From an uncultured Lachnospiraceae bacterium (GTDB lineage: Bacteria > Bacillota > Clostridia > Lachnospirales > Lachnospiraceae), in NCBI GenBank assembly GCA_902786365.1, contig CADACD010000021.1, forward strand, positions 1 through 39,960: a stretch of DNA of 39,960 bases. Direction: 5' to 3'. This document shows, piece by piece, positions 10,803-19,190 of this stretch. The notes below the pieces were generated by a model. The model saw nothing but the letters and a program-made list of their open reading frames with translations. It was not told the origin of the DNA and made no database searches. A program made the position numbers and the translations under genes. Each line of letters begins with the position of its first letter. The first letter of the stretch is position 1.

Positions 10803-12626
10803 TTAAATCTGTTCTTCATTCTTGCTCTGTTTTTTAAATTCCATAGCCAAATCAATAATTGACTGTTCTAATTCTTCAGACAATTTCTTTTCCGTGTTAA
10901 GTTCATTGATGACATTGGAATGTTTTGTTTTGAACTCGTCAAGCATGTTTCTCTGAAATTCTTTGATATTCTCTTTCTCGATTCCACTAAATATATGTGC
11001 ATTTGCTGCTACAAGTGTAATCACCTGTTCTGCCATGCTCATCGGCACTCCAAGTGGCTGTTTTAACAATTCCATCAACGCGCTTCCATGCTCAAGCTGC
11101 TTTTTTGTATTATCATCTAAATCTGATGAAAACTGGGTGAATATCTCCATCTCCCTGTACTGCGCCAAATCAATACGGATACTTCCTGCCGCTTTCTTCA
11201 TCGCTTTTGTCTGTGCTGCTCCGCCAACACGGGAAACTGACAGACCCACATTAACCGCCGGTCTCTGACCTGCAAAAAACAATTCACTCTCAAGATAAAT
11301 CTGACCATCCGTTATCGAAATAACATTTGTTGGTATATAAGCAGACACATCTCCTGCCTGCGTTTCAATGATAGGGAGTGCTGTAATCGAACCTCCTCCA
11401 AGTTCATCACTAAGACGGCTTGAACGCTCCAAAAGTCTTGAATGCAGATAGAATACATCTCCCGGATATGCCTCTCGTCCCGGAGAACGTTCAAGTAACA
11501 GAGAAATTGCTCTGTATGCAACTGCATGTTTTGATAAATCATCATAGATAATCAGCACATCTTTACCCTGGTACATGAAATATTCCGCCAATGCTGTTCC
11601 AGAATAAGGTGCAATATACTGCAAAGGTGCCGGATCTGCTGCCGTAGCTGATACTACGATTGTGTAATCCATCGCATTTGCCTTTTCAAGCGTATTGACA
11701 AGTTTTGCAATTGTAGATGCTTTCTGGCCAATTGCAACATAGATACACACTACATGCTTGCCTCGCTGGTTAATAATGGTATCCGTAGCGATTGCTGTTT
11801 TACCTGTCTGTCTGTCACCGATAATCAGCTCACGCTGACCACGTCCGATTGGAAACATCGAATCGATTGCAAGGATACCCGTCTCCATTGGTACTGATAC
11901 AGACTTTCTGTCTGTAATTCCCGGTGCTGCACATTCAAGAGGTCTGAATCCCTCTGCGACAATCTCTCCTTTTCCGTCAATCGGATTTCCAAGAGCATCG
12001 ATAACTCTTCCCTTGTATCCGTCTCCTACAGAAATACCTGACATCCTGCCCGTTCTTCTGACTCTGGTTCCCTCTTTTATCTCTGTATCTCTTCCAAAAA
12101 GTATGACACCAATCTCATCACGTCGTATATCCTGTACCATACCTTTGATTCCATTTTCAAATACAACAATCTCACCATAAAAAGCATGTTCAATTCCGGT
12201 GATATTGGTAATTCCGTCACCAACCCAATTGACATATCCTATTTCTTCATCATTGATCCCCAAATCAAAATCTTGAATCTCAGTTCTAAGAATTGAAATG
12301 AATTTTTCTGATTTCTCAAACTCTGCTGACGCACTCTCTGAAGAAATCACTACTTTTTCAACTTTTTCTTTCAGCTGTGCTATTCTTCCCTCTTCGCTCC
12401 AGTCATATTCTTTATTCCCGGCACGAAGTATGAATCCACTCTTCAGAGACTCATCTTTTTCTATCTTTAAATCTATGTTCTCTTCATTGTCTTCATGTAA
12501 TTCTCTCGCAATAAACTTTTTGATACCCGATAACTGTTCTTCTGACGGCTCGGTAACACATATAAGAGTTGCCGCCTGCGCCTTGCTTTTTTTAGTATTC
12601 GCACCAAAACCTTCTGTATGTGTCAC
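10803..12626 (-). CDS. atpA: ATP synthase alpha subunit with fused delta C-terminal domain
   Basis: A 607-residue protein starting at GTG 12626, which overlaps the atpF stop (GTGA) and has AGGTGG upstream. Residues about 105-607 are a complete alpha subunit of normal length (~503): H1-like helix KFISILRTEIQDF, RTGRMSGISVGDGYKGRVID, Walker A GDRQTGKT at 270-277. Residues about 18-92 do not belong to alpha. They match the C-terminal domain of delta/OSCP: TLICVTEPSEEQL, then IEKDESLKSGFILRAGNK, then the SxxGRIAQLKEKV ending. The linker (93-104) is Ser/Glu rich. The delta N-terminal helical domain, which normally caps the alpha N-termini, is absent, and no atpH lies between atpF and this gene. 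The protein is likely functional, as the operon is otherwise intact. I infer that the fused domain takes over binding of the b stalk. Confidence 0.93.
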   Translation of the reverse strand: MTHTEGFGANTKKSKAQAATLICVTEPSEEQLSGIKKFIARELHEDNEENIDLKIEKDESLKSGFILRAGNKEYDWSEEGRIAQLKEKVEKVVISSESASAEFEKSEKFISILRTEIQDFDLGINDEEIGYVNWVGDGITNITGIEHAFYGEIVVFENGIKGMVQDIRRDEIGVILFGRDTEIKEGTRVRRTGRMSGISVGDGYKGRVIDALGNPIDGKGEIVAEGFRPLECAAPGITDRKSVSVPMETGILAIDSMFPIGRGQRELIIGDRQTGKTAIATDTIINQRGKHVVCIYVAIGQKASTIAKLVNTLEKANAMDYTIVVSATAADPAPLQYIAPYSGTALAEYFMYQGKDVLIIYDDLSKHAVAYRAISLLLERSPGREAYPGDVFYLHSRLLERSSRLSDELGGGSITALPIIETQAGDVSAYIPTNVISITDGQIYLESELFFAGQRPAVNVGLSVSRVGGAAQTKAMKKAAGSIRIDLAQYREMEIFTQFSSDLDDNTKKQLEHGSALMELLKQPLGVPMSMAEQVITLVAANAHIFSGIEKENIKEFQRNMLDEFKTKHSNVINELNTEKKLSEELEQSIIDLAMEFKKQSKNEEQI

Positions 12627-13111
12627 GATTTACCACCTGCTTTTTCTAAAAATTTATCATAGAGACTGCTGTCCATATCTGATGCGTTTTTCGCTCCGGC
12701 AACTTTTACTGCTGCATCGACAACAATATCTGCTATCTCTTTTTCTGCTTTCTTTACAATCTTCGCTTTTTCTCCCTCTGCCTTTGTGACTGCCTGTGTT
12801 TTGACTGTCTTAGCCTCTCTCTTTGCATCACTTATGATTCTCTGATATTCCTGGTCAGCAGACTTTCTTGCCTCTTCAAGAATCTTCTTTCTCTGTACTT
12901 CTGTATCCTCAATATTCTTTTCATATTGAGTTTTTAAAGTCTCTGCCTCTTCTAACTGCTGCTTTGCTTCGTTTAATTCTTTGTCCGCCTCTTTTTGTCT
13001 CTCTTCTAATATCTTCTGCACCGGTTTAAATAAAAATATTCTTAAAGCAACGAAAAGCACTAAAAGATTTACAACTGTAACTATTATATTTTCCGGACTT
13101 ATACTAAGCAT
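12623..13111 (-). CDS. atpF: ATP synthase b subunit (peripheral stalk)
   Basis: One N-terminal membrane helix (IIVTVVNLLVLFVALRIFLF) is followed by a long charged coiled coil rich in Glu, Lys and Ala (about residues 30-135), typical of subunit b. I choose the ATG at 13111, preceded by AGGAAGG, giving 162 residues; a 15-residue upstream extension has no ribosome site. The stop overlaps the start of the delta-alpha fusion gene, so translation is probably coupled. There is no delta domain fused to b (unlike the mycobacterial b-delta protein). Confidence 0.95.
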   Translation of the reverse strand: MLSISPENIIVTVVNLLVLFVALRIFLFKPVQKILEERQKEADKELNEAKQQLEEAETLKTQYEKNIEDTEVQRKKILEEARKSADQEYQRIISDAKREAKTVKTQAVTKAEGEKAKIVKKAEKEIADIVVDAAVKVAGAKNASDMDSSLYDKFLEKAGGKS

Positions 13112-13247
13112 ATTTCCTTCCTGCCTTTCTAACAAAAATTGTAACACTCTTGTCATTGCATTTTTTCAAAATACTTCGATATATATTTTGTCCATTGACT
13201 TTGTTACAAAAAATCTATGCTAACAATTTTCACCATTCATGTGTTAA

Positions 13248-13466
13248 TTACAATTTGATAACCATCATCAACGCAATAACGAATGCATAAATGGCTGTTG
13301 CTTCTGCCAACGCACATCCAAGAATTAATGTCTTGTTAATCTTACCTTCTGCCTCCGGCTGCCTTGCAATTGCTTCTGCTGCCTTTCCTGTTGCGATACC
13401 TATACTAATACCTGCTCCAATTACACCTAATGCAGCGATACCTGCACCTATTGCTATTACTGTCAT
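13248..13466 (-). CDS. atpE: ATP synthase c subunit (proton ring)
   Basis: A 72-residue hairpin of two membrane helices with the ARQPE loop. The ion-binding Glu lies in [16 protein letters not shown]. The residues that define sodium-binding c-rings (Gln in helix 1 and Ser after the Glu) are Ile and Ala here, so proton coupling is more likely. The start is the ATG at 13466 with AAGGAG eight bases upstream. Confidence 0.96.
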   Translation of the reverse strand: MTVIAIGAGIAALGVIGAGISIGIATGKAAEAIARQPEAEGKINKTLILGCALAEATAIYAFVIALMMVIKL

Positions 13467-13593
13467 AATCAATTCTCCTTTTCATTGATATTTTATAATC
13501 TTATTTAATGCATAATTCATATTATGCTTATCATCTAACACTTCCTGTGTAACTTTAAACATATAATACAGACTTGCCAAATATCTGCAATTT

Positions 13594-14286
13594 CTATTCT
13601 TCCACAGCTTCACTGATATATAAAGATGTCAAAAAGATAAATACATATGCCTGAAGCAATCCGTCAAATAAATCAAAATAACAGCTAAATACTGCCGGCA
13701 AAACGTAAGGCACTACCATCTTGATTAATTCCATGATAACAAATGCACCCAGTACATTACCAAACAAACGCATACATAACGACAAAGGTTTTGTCACTAT
13801 TTCAAGAATATTAATTGGTGTGACAACTGCAATCGGCTCAACAAATTTGTGCAGCCATTTCTTTATACCTCGCTGATAAATTCCTGCTGCTTCCACTAAA
13901 ATGATACTCATCAATGCCAAAGCAAGAGTGACATTCAAATCTTTTGTTGGCGGTTTGAATCCAAAAAGACCTATGATGTTTGACACACCTATATACAAAA
14001 GTATTGTCGTAAGATATGTGACATATGATTTACCATGAGGGCCTACCATACCTTCTACCATTGATGTCAGTTTCGTCACAATTGTCTCAGCAAGTGCCTG
14101 CCTTTTACTGATGTTATGAACCTTCATATTCGTTGTAAGGATTATCGCAAATAATATAAGAATCGCCATCACAATCCATGTAACAACAACTGACTCGTAT
14201 ATATTCACCTGATAACCACCTAATGAAAATGAAAATACGGTCTCACACTCCAACTGCTCCATCAGTTCTTCTGCTATATTACCCAT
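13594..14286 (-). CDS. atpB: ATP synthase a subunit
   Basis: A 230-residue polytopic membrane protein. The essential Arg of the proton path is in KPLSLCMRLFGNVLGAF; the family helices FVEPIAVVTPINILEIVTKP and LQAYVFIFLTSLYISEA are present. First gene of the operon. No atpI gene precedes it. The start ATG is preceded by GGAAGTG. Confidence 0.95.
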   Translation of the reverse strand: MGNIAEELMEQLECETVFSFSLGGYQVNIYESVVVTWIVMAILILFAIILTTNMKVHNISKRQALAETIVTKLTSMVEGMVGPHGKSYVTYLTTILLYIGVSNIIGLFGFKPPTKDLNVTLALALMSIILVEAAGIYQRGIKKWLHKFVEPIAVVTPINILEIVTKPLSLCMRLFGNVLGAFVIMELIKMVVPYVLPAVFSCYFDLFDGLLQAYVFIFLTSLYISEAVEE

Positions 14287-14318
14287 ATACTCACTTCCTT
14301 TCCAAATGCAAAAACGGA

Positions 14319-14339
14319 TATAAAGCAGTCTGCTTTATA
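14319..14339. repeat. Perfect inverted repeat in the atp leader
   Basis: The 10-bp arms TATAAAGCAG and CTGCTTTATA flank a single base. The repeat lies between the predicted transcript start (~14374) and the atpB ribosome site. It could be an operator for a dimeric regulator or an mRNA hairpin. Confidence 0.55.
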
Positions 14340-14380
14340 CCTCGCTGTATATTGGATTGCATCTATTTTAATCGTCTCGA

Positions 14381-14409
14381 ATTGTATCACAAAAGTGTAG
14401 TATAATCAA
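14381..14409 (-). promoter_or_regulatory. Promoter of the ATP synthase operon
   Basis: In the minus direction, -35 TTGATT (14404-14409), 17-bp spacer, -10 TACAAT (14381-14386). The -35 box begins only 20 nt after the stop of the preceding ABC-cluster gene. Confidence 0.75.
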
Positions 14410-14428
14410 GACAAAAAAAAATGAAAAC

Positions 14429-14932
14429 TCAAATTTGCAATATCAAATCTATATAACTCCAAATCAAAAGTAAAGTATTTCCAAGTACCGGTTTATAGAT
14501 ACATGCCAAAGACCATTTTTCCGATACTACTCCTCCAATCGTGCTCAGTATCATAGCTGCCACAAACAATTTCATAACCATCTTCAAAAGATATTTTCTT
14601 CTTGACTTCACATATTCTTTTTTATTAATTCCAAATCCTTTTACCATATCATATAATTTCAGACCTTCACCGTTTATATTAATTTTGTAATACCTCCCCA
14701 TACGCAGAACAATCCCTAGCATAATAATAGCACATTGCAAGAATATTTCTTGCGATTCCAACTCATAGCTGAAAAGCCAAAATAAACTCCCCATCACAAA
14801 GAGTGGAACATATATTATCTTCATTATTAAAATATCAGAGTCATACATTTTTCCTATCTTTTCATCAAAAACCTTTAATTTAAGCTGAATATTATTTTCC
14901 GGATTTTTATCCATATTTTTATTTTTCTTCAT
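14429..14932 (-). CDS. Membrane protein at the end of the GntR/ABC cassette
   Basis: 167 residues from the ATG at 14932, which has GGAG six bases upstream. It has a Lys/Asn-rich cytoplasmic head, then paired hydrophobic stretches at about residues 40-80 (IIYVPLFVMGSLFWLFSYEL; FLQCAIIMLGIVLRMGRYY) and 120-165 (LFVAAMILSTIGGVVS; GNTLLLIWSYIDLILQI). No family recognised. By position, directly after an ABC ATPase, it is probably the membrane partner of that ATPase. With four predicted helices it is smaller than normal permeases. Confidence 0.65.
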   Translation of the reverse strand: MKKNKNMDKNPENNIQLKLKVFDEKIGKMYDSDILIMKIIYVPLFVMGSLFWLFSYELESQEIFLQCAIIMLGIVLRMGRYYKININGEGLKLYDMVKGFGINKKEYVKSRRKYLLKMVMKLFVAAMILSTIGGVVSEKWSLACIYKPVLGNTLLLIWSYIDLILQI

Positions 14933-14972
14933 ATTTCTCTCCAATTTTCATCCGCCTGTTTTAAACCGGTTA

Positions 14973-15623
14973 TTACATATCTTTTAGAATCCCATTTCTT
15001 ACATACGCTCTTCCTTCTTTTAACTCCACCACATAATCCATATGCCTCTTTACTTCTTCCTCATTATGTGTGCTGATGAGTATAGAATGTTTTTCATCCT
15101 CCATATATTGATGTAATATCTTAAAAAAATCTTTTCGAAACACCGGATCCATTCCCGCTGTTGCCTCATCAATTAAGAGAAGTTCTAAATTCCTTGACAA
15201 AGCTAATGCAAGCTGAAACTTCATTTTTTCACCACGTGATGAACTCTCTACATGTTTTGCATAGGAAAGTTTCATTTCATTCATCAGGCTTTTAAAAGTA
15301 TCTATCGAAAATTCGTCACAGAGTAGTCCACATAAGACTGCATTATCGAGCATACTTTTATTTCCAATGAATTTCTGTTCCTCACTTATCAGTCCTATTT
15401 TACCTCTATCCGCTTTAGGATTTTTTATATCCGTTCCATCAATAAGTATCTCTCCTGTATACTTGCTGTTTTGATTCATAAGCATCTGAAAAATAGTCGT
15501 TTTACCTGCACCATTTTTGCCTATCAGTCCTGTGATAAATCCCTGCTCTATATTAAATGAAATATCCTTAAGTTCAAAATTTTTTCTTGATTTATAATGA
15601 ATATTTTTCAATTCAACCTGCAT
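14973..15623 (-). CDS. ABC transporter ATP-binding protein (second ATPase of the cassette)
   Basis: 216 residues from the ATG at 15623 (MQVELKNIHYKSRKNF), preceded by AGAAGGTG. Walker A is GKNGAGKTT, Walker B LLLIDEATAG followed by MDP. The signature is degenerate (SSRGEKMKFQLALALS instead of LSGGQ). The D-loop/H-loop region ILISTHNEEEV is intact. Such compact ATPases are usual partners of YtrA-type regulators in Firmicutes. It lies 42 nt downstream of the GntR gene. The substrate is unknown; export of peptides, antibiotics or lipids is common in this group. Confidence 0.85.
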   Translation of the reverse strand: MQVELKNIHYKSRKNFELKDISFNIEQGFITGLIGKNGAGKTTIFQMLMNQNSKYTGEILIDGTDIKNPKADRGKIGLISEEQKFIGNKSMLDNAVLCGLLCDEFSIDTFKSLMNEMKLSYAKHVESSSRGEKMKFQLALALSRNLELLLIDEATAGMDPVFRKDFFKILHQYMEDEKHSILISTHNEEEVKRHMDYVVELKEGRAYVRNGILKDM

Positions 15624-15665
15624 ATCCACACCTTCTTTTACCAATTTGTGTTCTTTCATCATTCA

Positions 15666-16049
15666 TCAATTTGCCCACAATTCTTTCATCATTGTAATAA
15701 ACTCTTCCTCCGTCATTCCTGCATTTTTGCAGTTTCCAACAAGTTCAGCGGCAGTATTTTCCAATATGACGTACTGCTTTTCTTTCAAATAATTTTTATT
15801 TGCTTCACAGACATAAAAACCTTTACCGGGCACCGAACGAATGAGCTTTGACTTTTCAAGTACATCATATGCCCGCTTTGTTGTAATGACGCTGACCTCG
15901 AGCCTGCTGGCAAGTTTCCTTATGGAGGGCATTGCTTCTCCGGATTTCAGTTCTCCTGTCAAAATTAAGTTCTTTATTTGATTCACAATCTGCTCGTATA
16001 TGGCAAGATTACTGTTTGGATTGATGTATAAATTCATAATTTGTACCAT
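15666..16049 (-). CDS. GntR-family (YtrA-type) transcriptional regulator
   Basis: About 123-127 residues; the start is uncertain between the ATGs at 16049 and 16037. An N-terminal winged helix-turn-helix has the GntR pattern IYEQIVNQIKNLILTGEL, then MPSIRKLASRLEVSVITTKRAY and GKGFYV. The C-terminal tail is short, about 45 residues, with no large ligand domain; that is the YtrA subfamily. YtrA members usually repress their own ABC operons. A long inverted repeat over the cassette promoter (17917-17966) is its likely operator, by inference. Confidence 0.9.
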   Translation of the reverse strand: MVQIMNLYINPNSNLAIYEQIVNQIKNLILTGELKSGEAMPSIRKLASRLEVSVITTKRAYDVLEKSKLIRSVPGKGFYVCEANKNYLKEKQYVILENTAAELVGNCKNAGMTEEEFITMMKELWAN

Positions 16050-16094
16050 TCTTTCATATTTTAGACTGATATATTTCCTTGCACTTTTCCTGTA

Positions 16095-16910
16095 TTACAC
16101 ATATCTGTTTAATGCAATATCCATTGACTTTTTATAATGTTTCCGAATAACCCTTAAACATATCATGCTGTTCAAAAACAGAAAACAAAGTGCAGCAATA
16201 TAATATCTCTTTGTCACCTCCGGATTTTGACTTGATGGAAATTGATTTCTTATACTTATTTCATATATAAACTTAATCATAATATAAGATAGAATAAAAT
16301 TGACTATTCTAAAAAATATAAATATAGATGACAGACTAAACGTCCTCCTTTTCCCATTTTCACTGTCATAATAGTCTTCATACTCGTCTATATCCGATTT
16401 GCCAAACATCTTATTTTTCTCTGTTACTCTTGATTGTTGTGAATATAATGAATACATTTTTAAAGGACAACAAATATTAACTGTAACTGTAAATGTAATC
16501 AATGTCCATACTGAAACAAGAAACATTTCCCATGGTATCAATTTCAAACTCCAAATCACTGTTAACAGGACAGTTCCGGATATGATTGAAAATAGAATTT
16601 TTGTCTTTAATGCTGTTCTTATATATTTCTGCTTTTCTACTGTTGTAAGTGGACACAGATTCATCATTTTATTTAGCATGTTAGGATACATCACAGGTAT
16701 CAGATAAATGATTGTGAATAACAAAATAGTAACCATTTCTGCCACTTCTATTTTTGTCCCATATTTGCCATATTGACGATTTTTTTTTAAAATCTGTGGG
16801 GTCGGATTCACAACAAAAATGTATATCCATAAAAGCTGACCACTATTCACTATATTTTTAAGTCCATTTCTGATTCCATACCGATAATTTTCTAAAACAT
16901 CTCTCACCAT
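16095..16910 (-). CDS. ABC transporter permease-like membrane protein
   Basis: 271 residues with about six hydrophobic segments: IVNSGQLLWIYIFVV, MVTILLFTIIYLIPVMY, ILFSIISGTVLLTVIW, FLVSVWTLITFTVTVNI, IFIFFRIVNFILSYIMIKF and YIAALCFLFLNSMICL. An acidic cytoplasmic loop (DIDEYEDYYDSENGKRR) lies between the fourth and fifth. I do not recognise a named family, but its place after an ABC ATPase suggests it forms the channel for it. AGGT lies shortly before the ATG. Confidence 0.7.
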   Translation of the reverse strand: MVRDVLENYRYGIRNGLKNIVNSGQLLWIYIFVVNPTPQILKKNRQYGKYGTKIEVAEMVTILLFTIIYLIPVMYPNMLNKMMNLCPLTTVEKQKYIRTALKTKILFSIISGTVLLTVIWSLKLIPWEMFLVSVWTLITFTVTVNICCPLKMYSLYSQQSRVTEKNKMFGKSDIDEYEDYYDSENGKRRTFSLSSIFIFFRIVNFILSYIMIKFIYEISIRNQFPSSQNPEVTKRYYIAALCFLFLNSMICLRVIRKHYKKSMDIALNRYV

Positions 16911-17014
16911 ATATATACCTACTTTCTTACTCTGCTCTTTATCTATGTGATTTTAATCTCAAACATATACAAATCTATGTTTTCCTTTCATAACATTTTT
17001 CAATTATTACTACT

Positions 17015-17872
17015 TCACTTCATACCCTTAATCGTATAATACATGATTTCTTCGACTGTTGGTCTTCTGACCTTTAACATTTTGTCATATGACTTTCCAT
17101 ATTTCGTATTTTTCACAAGTGCCGTTGTTCCCAGTTCATTTTCCTCCATATGAACAACTCTGTCTTCATTAATTAATTTTATCTTGTACTTTTCACCCTG
17201 CACAATGCTGTACTTATCAAGAAATGTTTCTATATCCTGACTTATTAAGACTTCTCCATGATGGATAAATGTAATATAATCTGCAATCTTATCTAAATCA
17301 CTTGTGAGATGCGTTGCAAGAATCACACTGTGTTCTCCATCACTCACAAATTCTGTGATTGTTTTTAAAAACTGTTCTCTAAATTCAGGATCAAAATTCG
17401 CTGTCGGCTCATCAAGCACTAAAAGTTTTGGTTGATGAGCAAGAGCGAATGCAAATTGAAATTTCAATTTCTGTCCCTTAGATAATTCTTTATACTTTTG
17501 TTTCTTATCAAGTTTGAATCTGCGTAAATAGTCATCAAGAATATTTCTATCATAATTTTCATAATATTTTCCATAGATTTCCGCATTGCCATAAAGAGTC
17601 ACTGCCGGATAAAACAATTCATCTGTCATCACAAATCCTATATCTTTTTTGATTTTCTTTTCATCCTCTTCACTGCCACTGTAATTCATTCCAAACAGAT
17701 GGACAGTTCCTTTGTCCGGCTTATATAGTCCCAGTATAATATTTAAAATAGTTGTTTTTCCTGAACCGTTTTCTCCAATTAAACCCATGATATAGCCTTT
17801 TCCCAGCATAAATGATATATTATTCAGACTAAATACTCCGACTTTTTTAGAAACTTCTGTCAATTTAAGCAT
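17015..17872 (-). CDS. ABC transporter ATP-binding protein (first ATPase of the cassette)
   Basis: 285 residues from the ATG at 17872 (MLKLTEVSKKVGVFSL), which has AAAGGAG seven bases upstream. The eight-residue upstream extension overlaps that site and is rejected. Walker A GENGSGKTT, signature LSKGQKLKFQFAFALA, Walker B LLVLDEPTANFDP, H-loop ILATHL. The C-terminal ~70 residues extend beyond the nucleotide-binding domain, as in YtrB-like proteins. First gene of the cassette, with promoter and probable operator directly upstream. Confidence 0.9.
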   Translation of the reverse strand: MLKLTEVSKKVGVFSLNNISFMLGKGYIMGLIGENGSGKTTILNIILGLYKPDKGTVHLFGMNYSGSEEDEKKIKKDIGFVMTDELFYPAVTLYGNAEIYGKYYENYDRNILDDYLRRFKLDKKQKYKELSKGQKLKFQFAFALAHQPKLLVLDEPTANFDPEFREQFLKTITEFVSDGEHSVILATHLTSDLDKIADYITFIHHGEVLISQDIETFLDKYSIVQGEKYKIKLINEDRVVHMEENELGTTALVKNTKYGKSYDKMLKVRRPTVEEIMYYTIKGMK

Positions 17873-17916
17873 AGACGCACTCCTTTCATTTTTCAAAAGC
17901 GGTTCATAGGCAAAAC

Positions 17917-17966
17917 AGACTGTCTATAAACTGTATATATGTCAATATACACTTTATAGACAGTCT
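17917..17966. promoter_or_regulatory. Probable operator: 22-bp inverted repeat over the cassette promoter
   Basis: The left arm 17917-17938 and right arm 17945-17966 are complementary except at one position, with a 6-bp centre. The outer 14 bp (AGACTGTCTATAAA) are perfect. It covers the whole -35/-10 spacer, the -10 box and the transcript start, so a bound dimer or tetramer would block RNA polymerase. The obvious candidate ligand is the YtrA-type regulator encoded in the same operon. Confidence 0.8.
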
Positions 17967-17972
17967 TGTCAA
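17944..17972 (-). promoter_or_regulatory. Promoter of the GntR/ABC cassette
   Basis: In the minus direction, consensus -35 TTGACA (17967-17972), 17-bp spacer, -10 TATATT (17944-17949). The first start codon is about 65 nt downstream of the transcript start. Confidence 0.85.
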
Positions 17973-18041
17973 GTACATTTTTAAGTCAATCAAAACTCTA
18001 TTTGCTACTGCATTCCAAATACATTTACAATCATAAAAATA

Positions 18042-18083
18042 AGCTGTCTTTAGACCATATTTTTACATGGTTCAAAGACAGCT
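18042..18083 (-). terminator. Terminator of the por operon
   Basis: A 17-nt arm pair (AGCTGTCTTT... / ...AAAGACAGCT) with two internal mismatches and a short A/T loop. It is followed in the minus direction by TATTTTTATG. It lies 75 nt after the porB stop. Confidence 0.8.
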
Positions 18084-18157
18084 ATCTCAAATATAATTAA
18101 AACGTATGCGCAAACTATTTCTACATTTTCAAAACTCGATATTAAACATACACTAAG

Positions 18158-19099
18158 TTAAGCATTTGCTTTTACTTTCAGTTCTTCCCATCTTCTGTCA
18201 ACTTCTTCCTGGAACTGAACGATCAAATCTTCATTGCCTTTCTTGAAGAGATGTTTGAATCTTCCCTGTTTCTTTAAGAAATCTTCGATTGGGAGTTTAT
18301 TCTTCGGCTCATAGTTGATAATCCATTTGCCATTTTCCACTTCAAAGAGCGGCCAATAACATGTTTCAACAGCAAGTTTACAGATTTCCGCCATATCTGC
18401 TGCCTCAAATCTCCAGCCTCTCGGACATGGTGCCATAATATTTAAAAATGCCGGGCCTTCTGTGTAAATCGCTTTTTCAGATTTAACATAGAGGTCTTTT
18501 AAATTTCCGATAAAGGTTGTCTGTGCTGTATAAGGAATATTGTGTGCAGCCATTACTGCCACTAAATCCTTTCTCACCTGTGGTTTACCATTGGATTGTG
18601 TACCTGCCGGTGTTGTTGTTGTATCAGCATACATTGGAGTGGCTGATGAACGCTGAATACCTGTGTTCATGTAAGCGCCATTATCATAACAGACATAGAC
18701 CATATCATGTCCTCTCTCCATTGCACCTGAAAGTGACTGCAAACCGATATCATACGTACCACCATCACCACCAAATGTGATGAATTTATAATTTTCTTTT
18801 ATCTTTCCACGTTTCTGGAGTGCCTTATATGCTGTTTCTGCTCCTGCGAGAGTTGCGCCCGCATTTTCAAATGCACTGTGGATATAACTGTCCTCATATG
18901 AGTTATATGGATATGTGAAGGAAGACACTTCAAGACATCCCGTAGCATTACCCACTACTGCCTTATCGCCCGGATGAATCGCTTTTAGAACATTACGAAC
19001 TGCTATCGTTCCACCACAGCCTGCACACATTCTGTGACCCGGAGCAAGTCTTTCAGGTCTTTCCTGAATCTCTTTAAAATTAAATTTATTTTCCATCAT
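18158..19099 (-). CDS. porB: Pyruvate/2-oxoacid:ferredoxin oxidoreductase, beta subunit
   Basis: 313 residues. This subunit binds thiamine diphosphate and a proximal 4Fe-4S cluster. Visible cysteines: two in HRMCAGCGG, one in GNATGCLEVS and one in APCPRGWRF, the full set for the cluster. The cofactor/Mg motif is GGDGGTYDIG with YDNGAYMNTG. With alpha, gamma and delta it oxidatively decarboxylates pyruvate (or a related 2-oxoacid) to acyl-CoA with reduction of ferredoxin, in the cytoplasm. Last gene of porGDAB. The pyruvate specificity is inferred from overall similarity, not from a diagnostic residue. Confidence 0.92.
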   Translation of the reverse strand: MMENKFNFKEIQERPERLAPGHRMCAGCGGTIAVRNVLKAIHPGDKAVVGNATGCLEVSSFTYPYNSYEDSYIHSAFENAGATLAGAETAYKALQKRGKIKENYKFITFGGDGGTYDIGLQSLSGAMERGHDMVYVCYDNGAYMNTGIQRSSATPMYADTTTTPAGTQSNGKPQVRKDLVAVMAAHNIPYTAQTTFIGNLKDLYVKSEKAIYTEGPAFLNIMAPCPRGWRFEAADMAEICKLAVETCYWPLFEVENGKWIINYEPKNKLPIEDFLKKQGRFKHLFKKGNEDLIVQFQEEVDRRWEELKVKANA

Positions 19100-19190
19100 A
19101 TTTAACTACCTTTCTGTAAAATTAACCGATATGAATTTCCTGCTATGTTGAGTTCATTATTCAAATTTTCCTGCAAAGGAACAATCTATC

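Noticed and set aside
12298-12789. 163-codon plus-strand frame
   Set aside because: It is antisense to atpF and the start of the fusion gene. Its composition is the complement of their coiled-coil and delta coding.
12623-13111. Delta domain fused to subunit b as in mycobacteria
   Set aside because: Subunit b ends after its coiled coil with ordinary length. The delta part is on alpha instead.
13248-13466. Sodium-driven ATP synthase
   Set aside because: The c subunit has Ile and Ala where sodium-type rings have Gln and Ser, so proton coupling is more likely.
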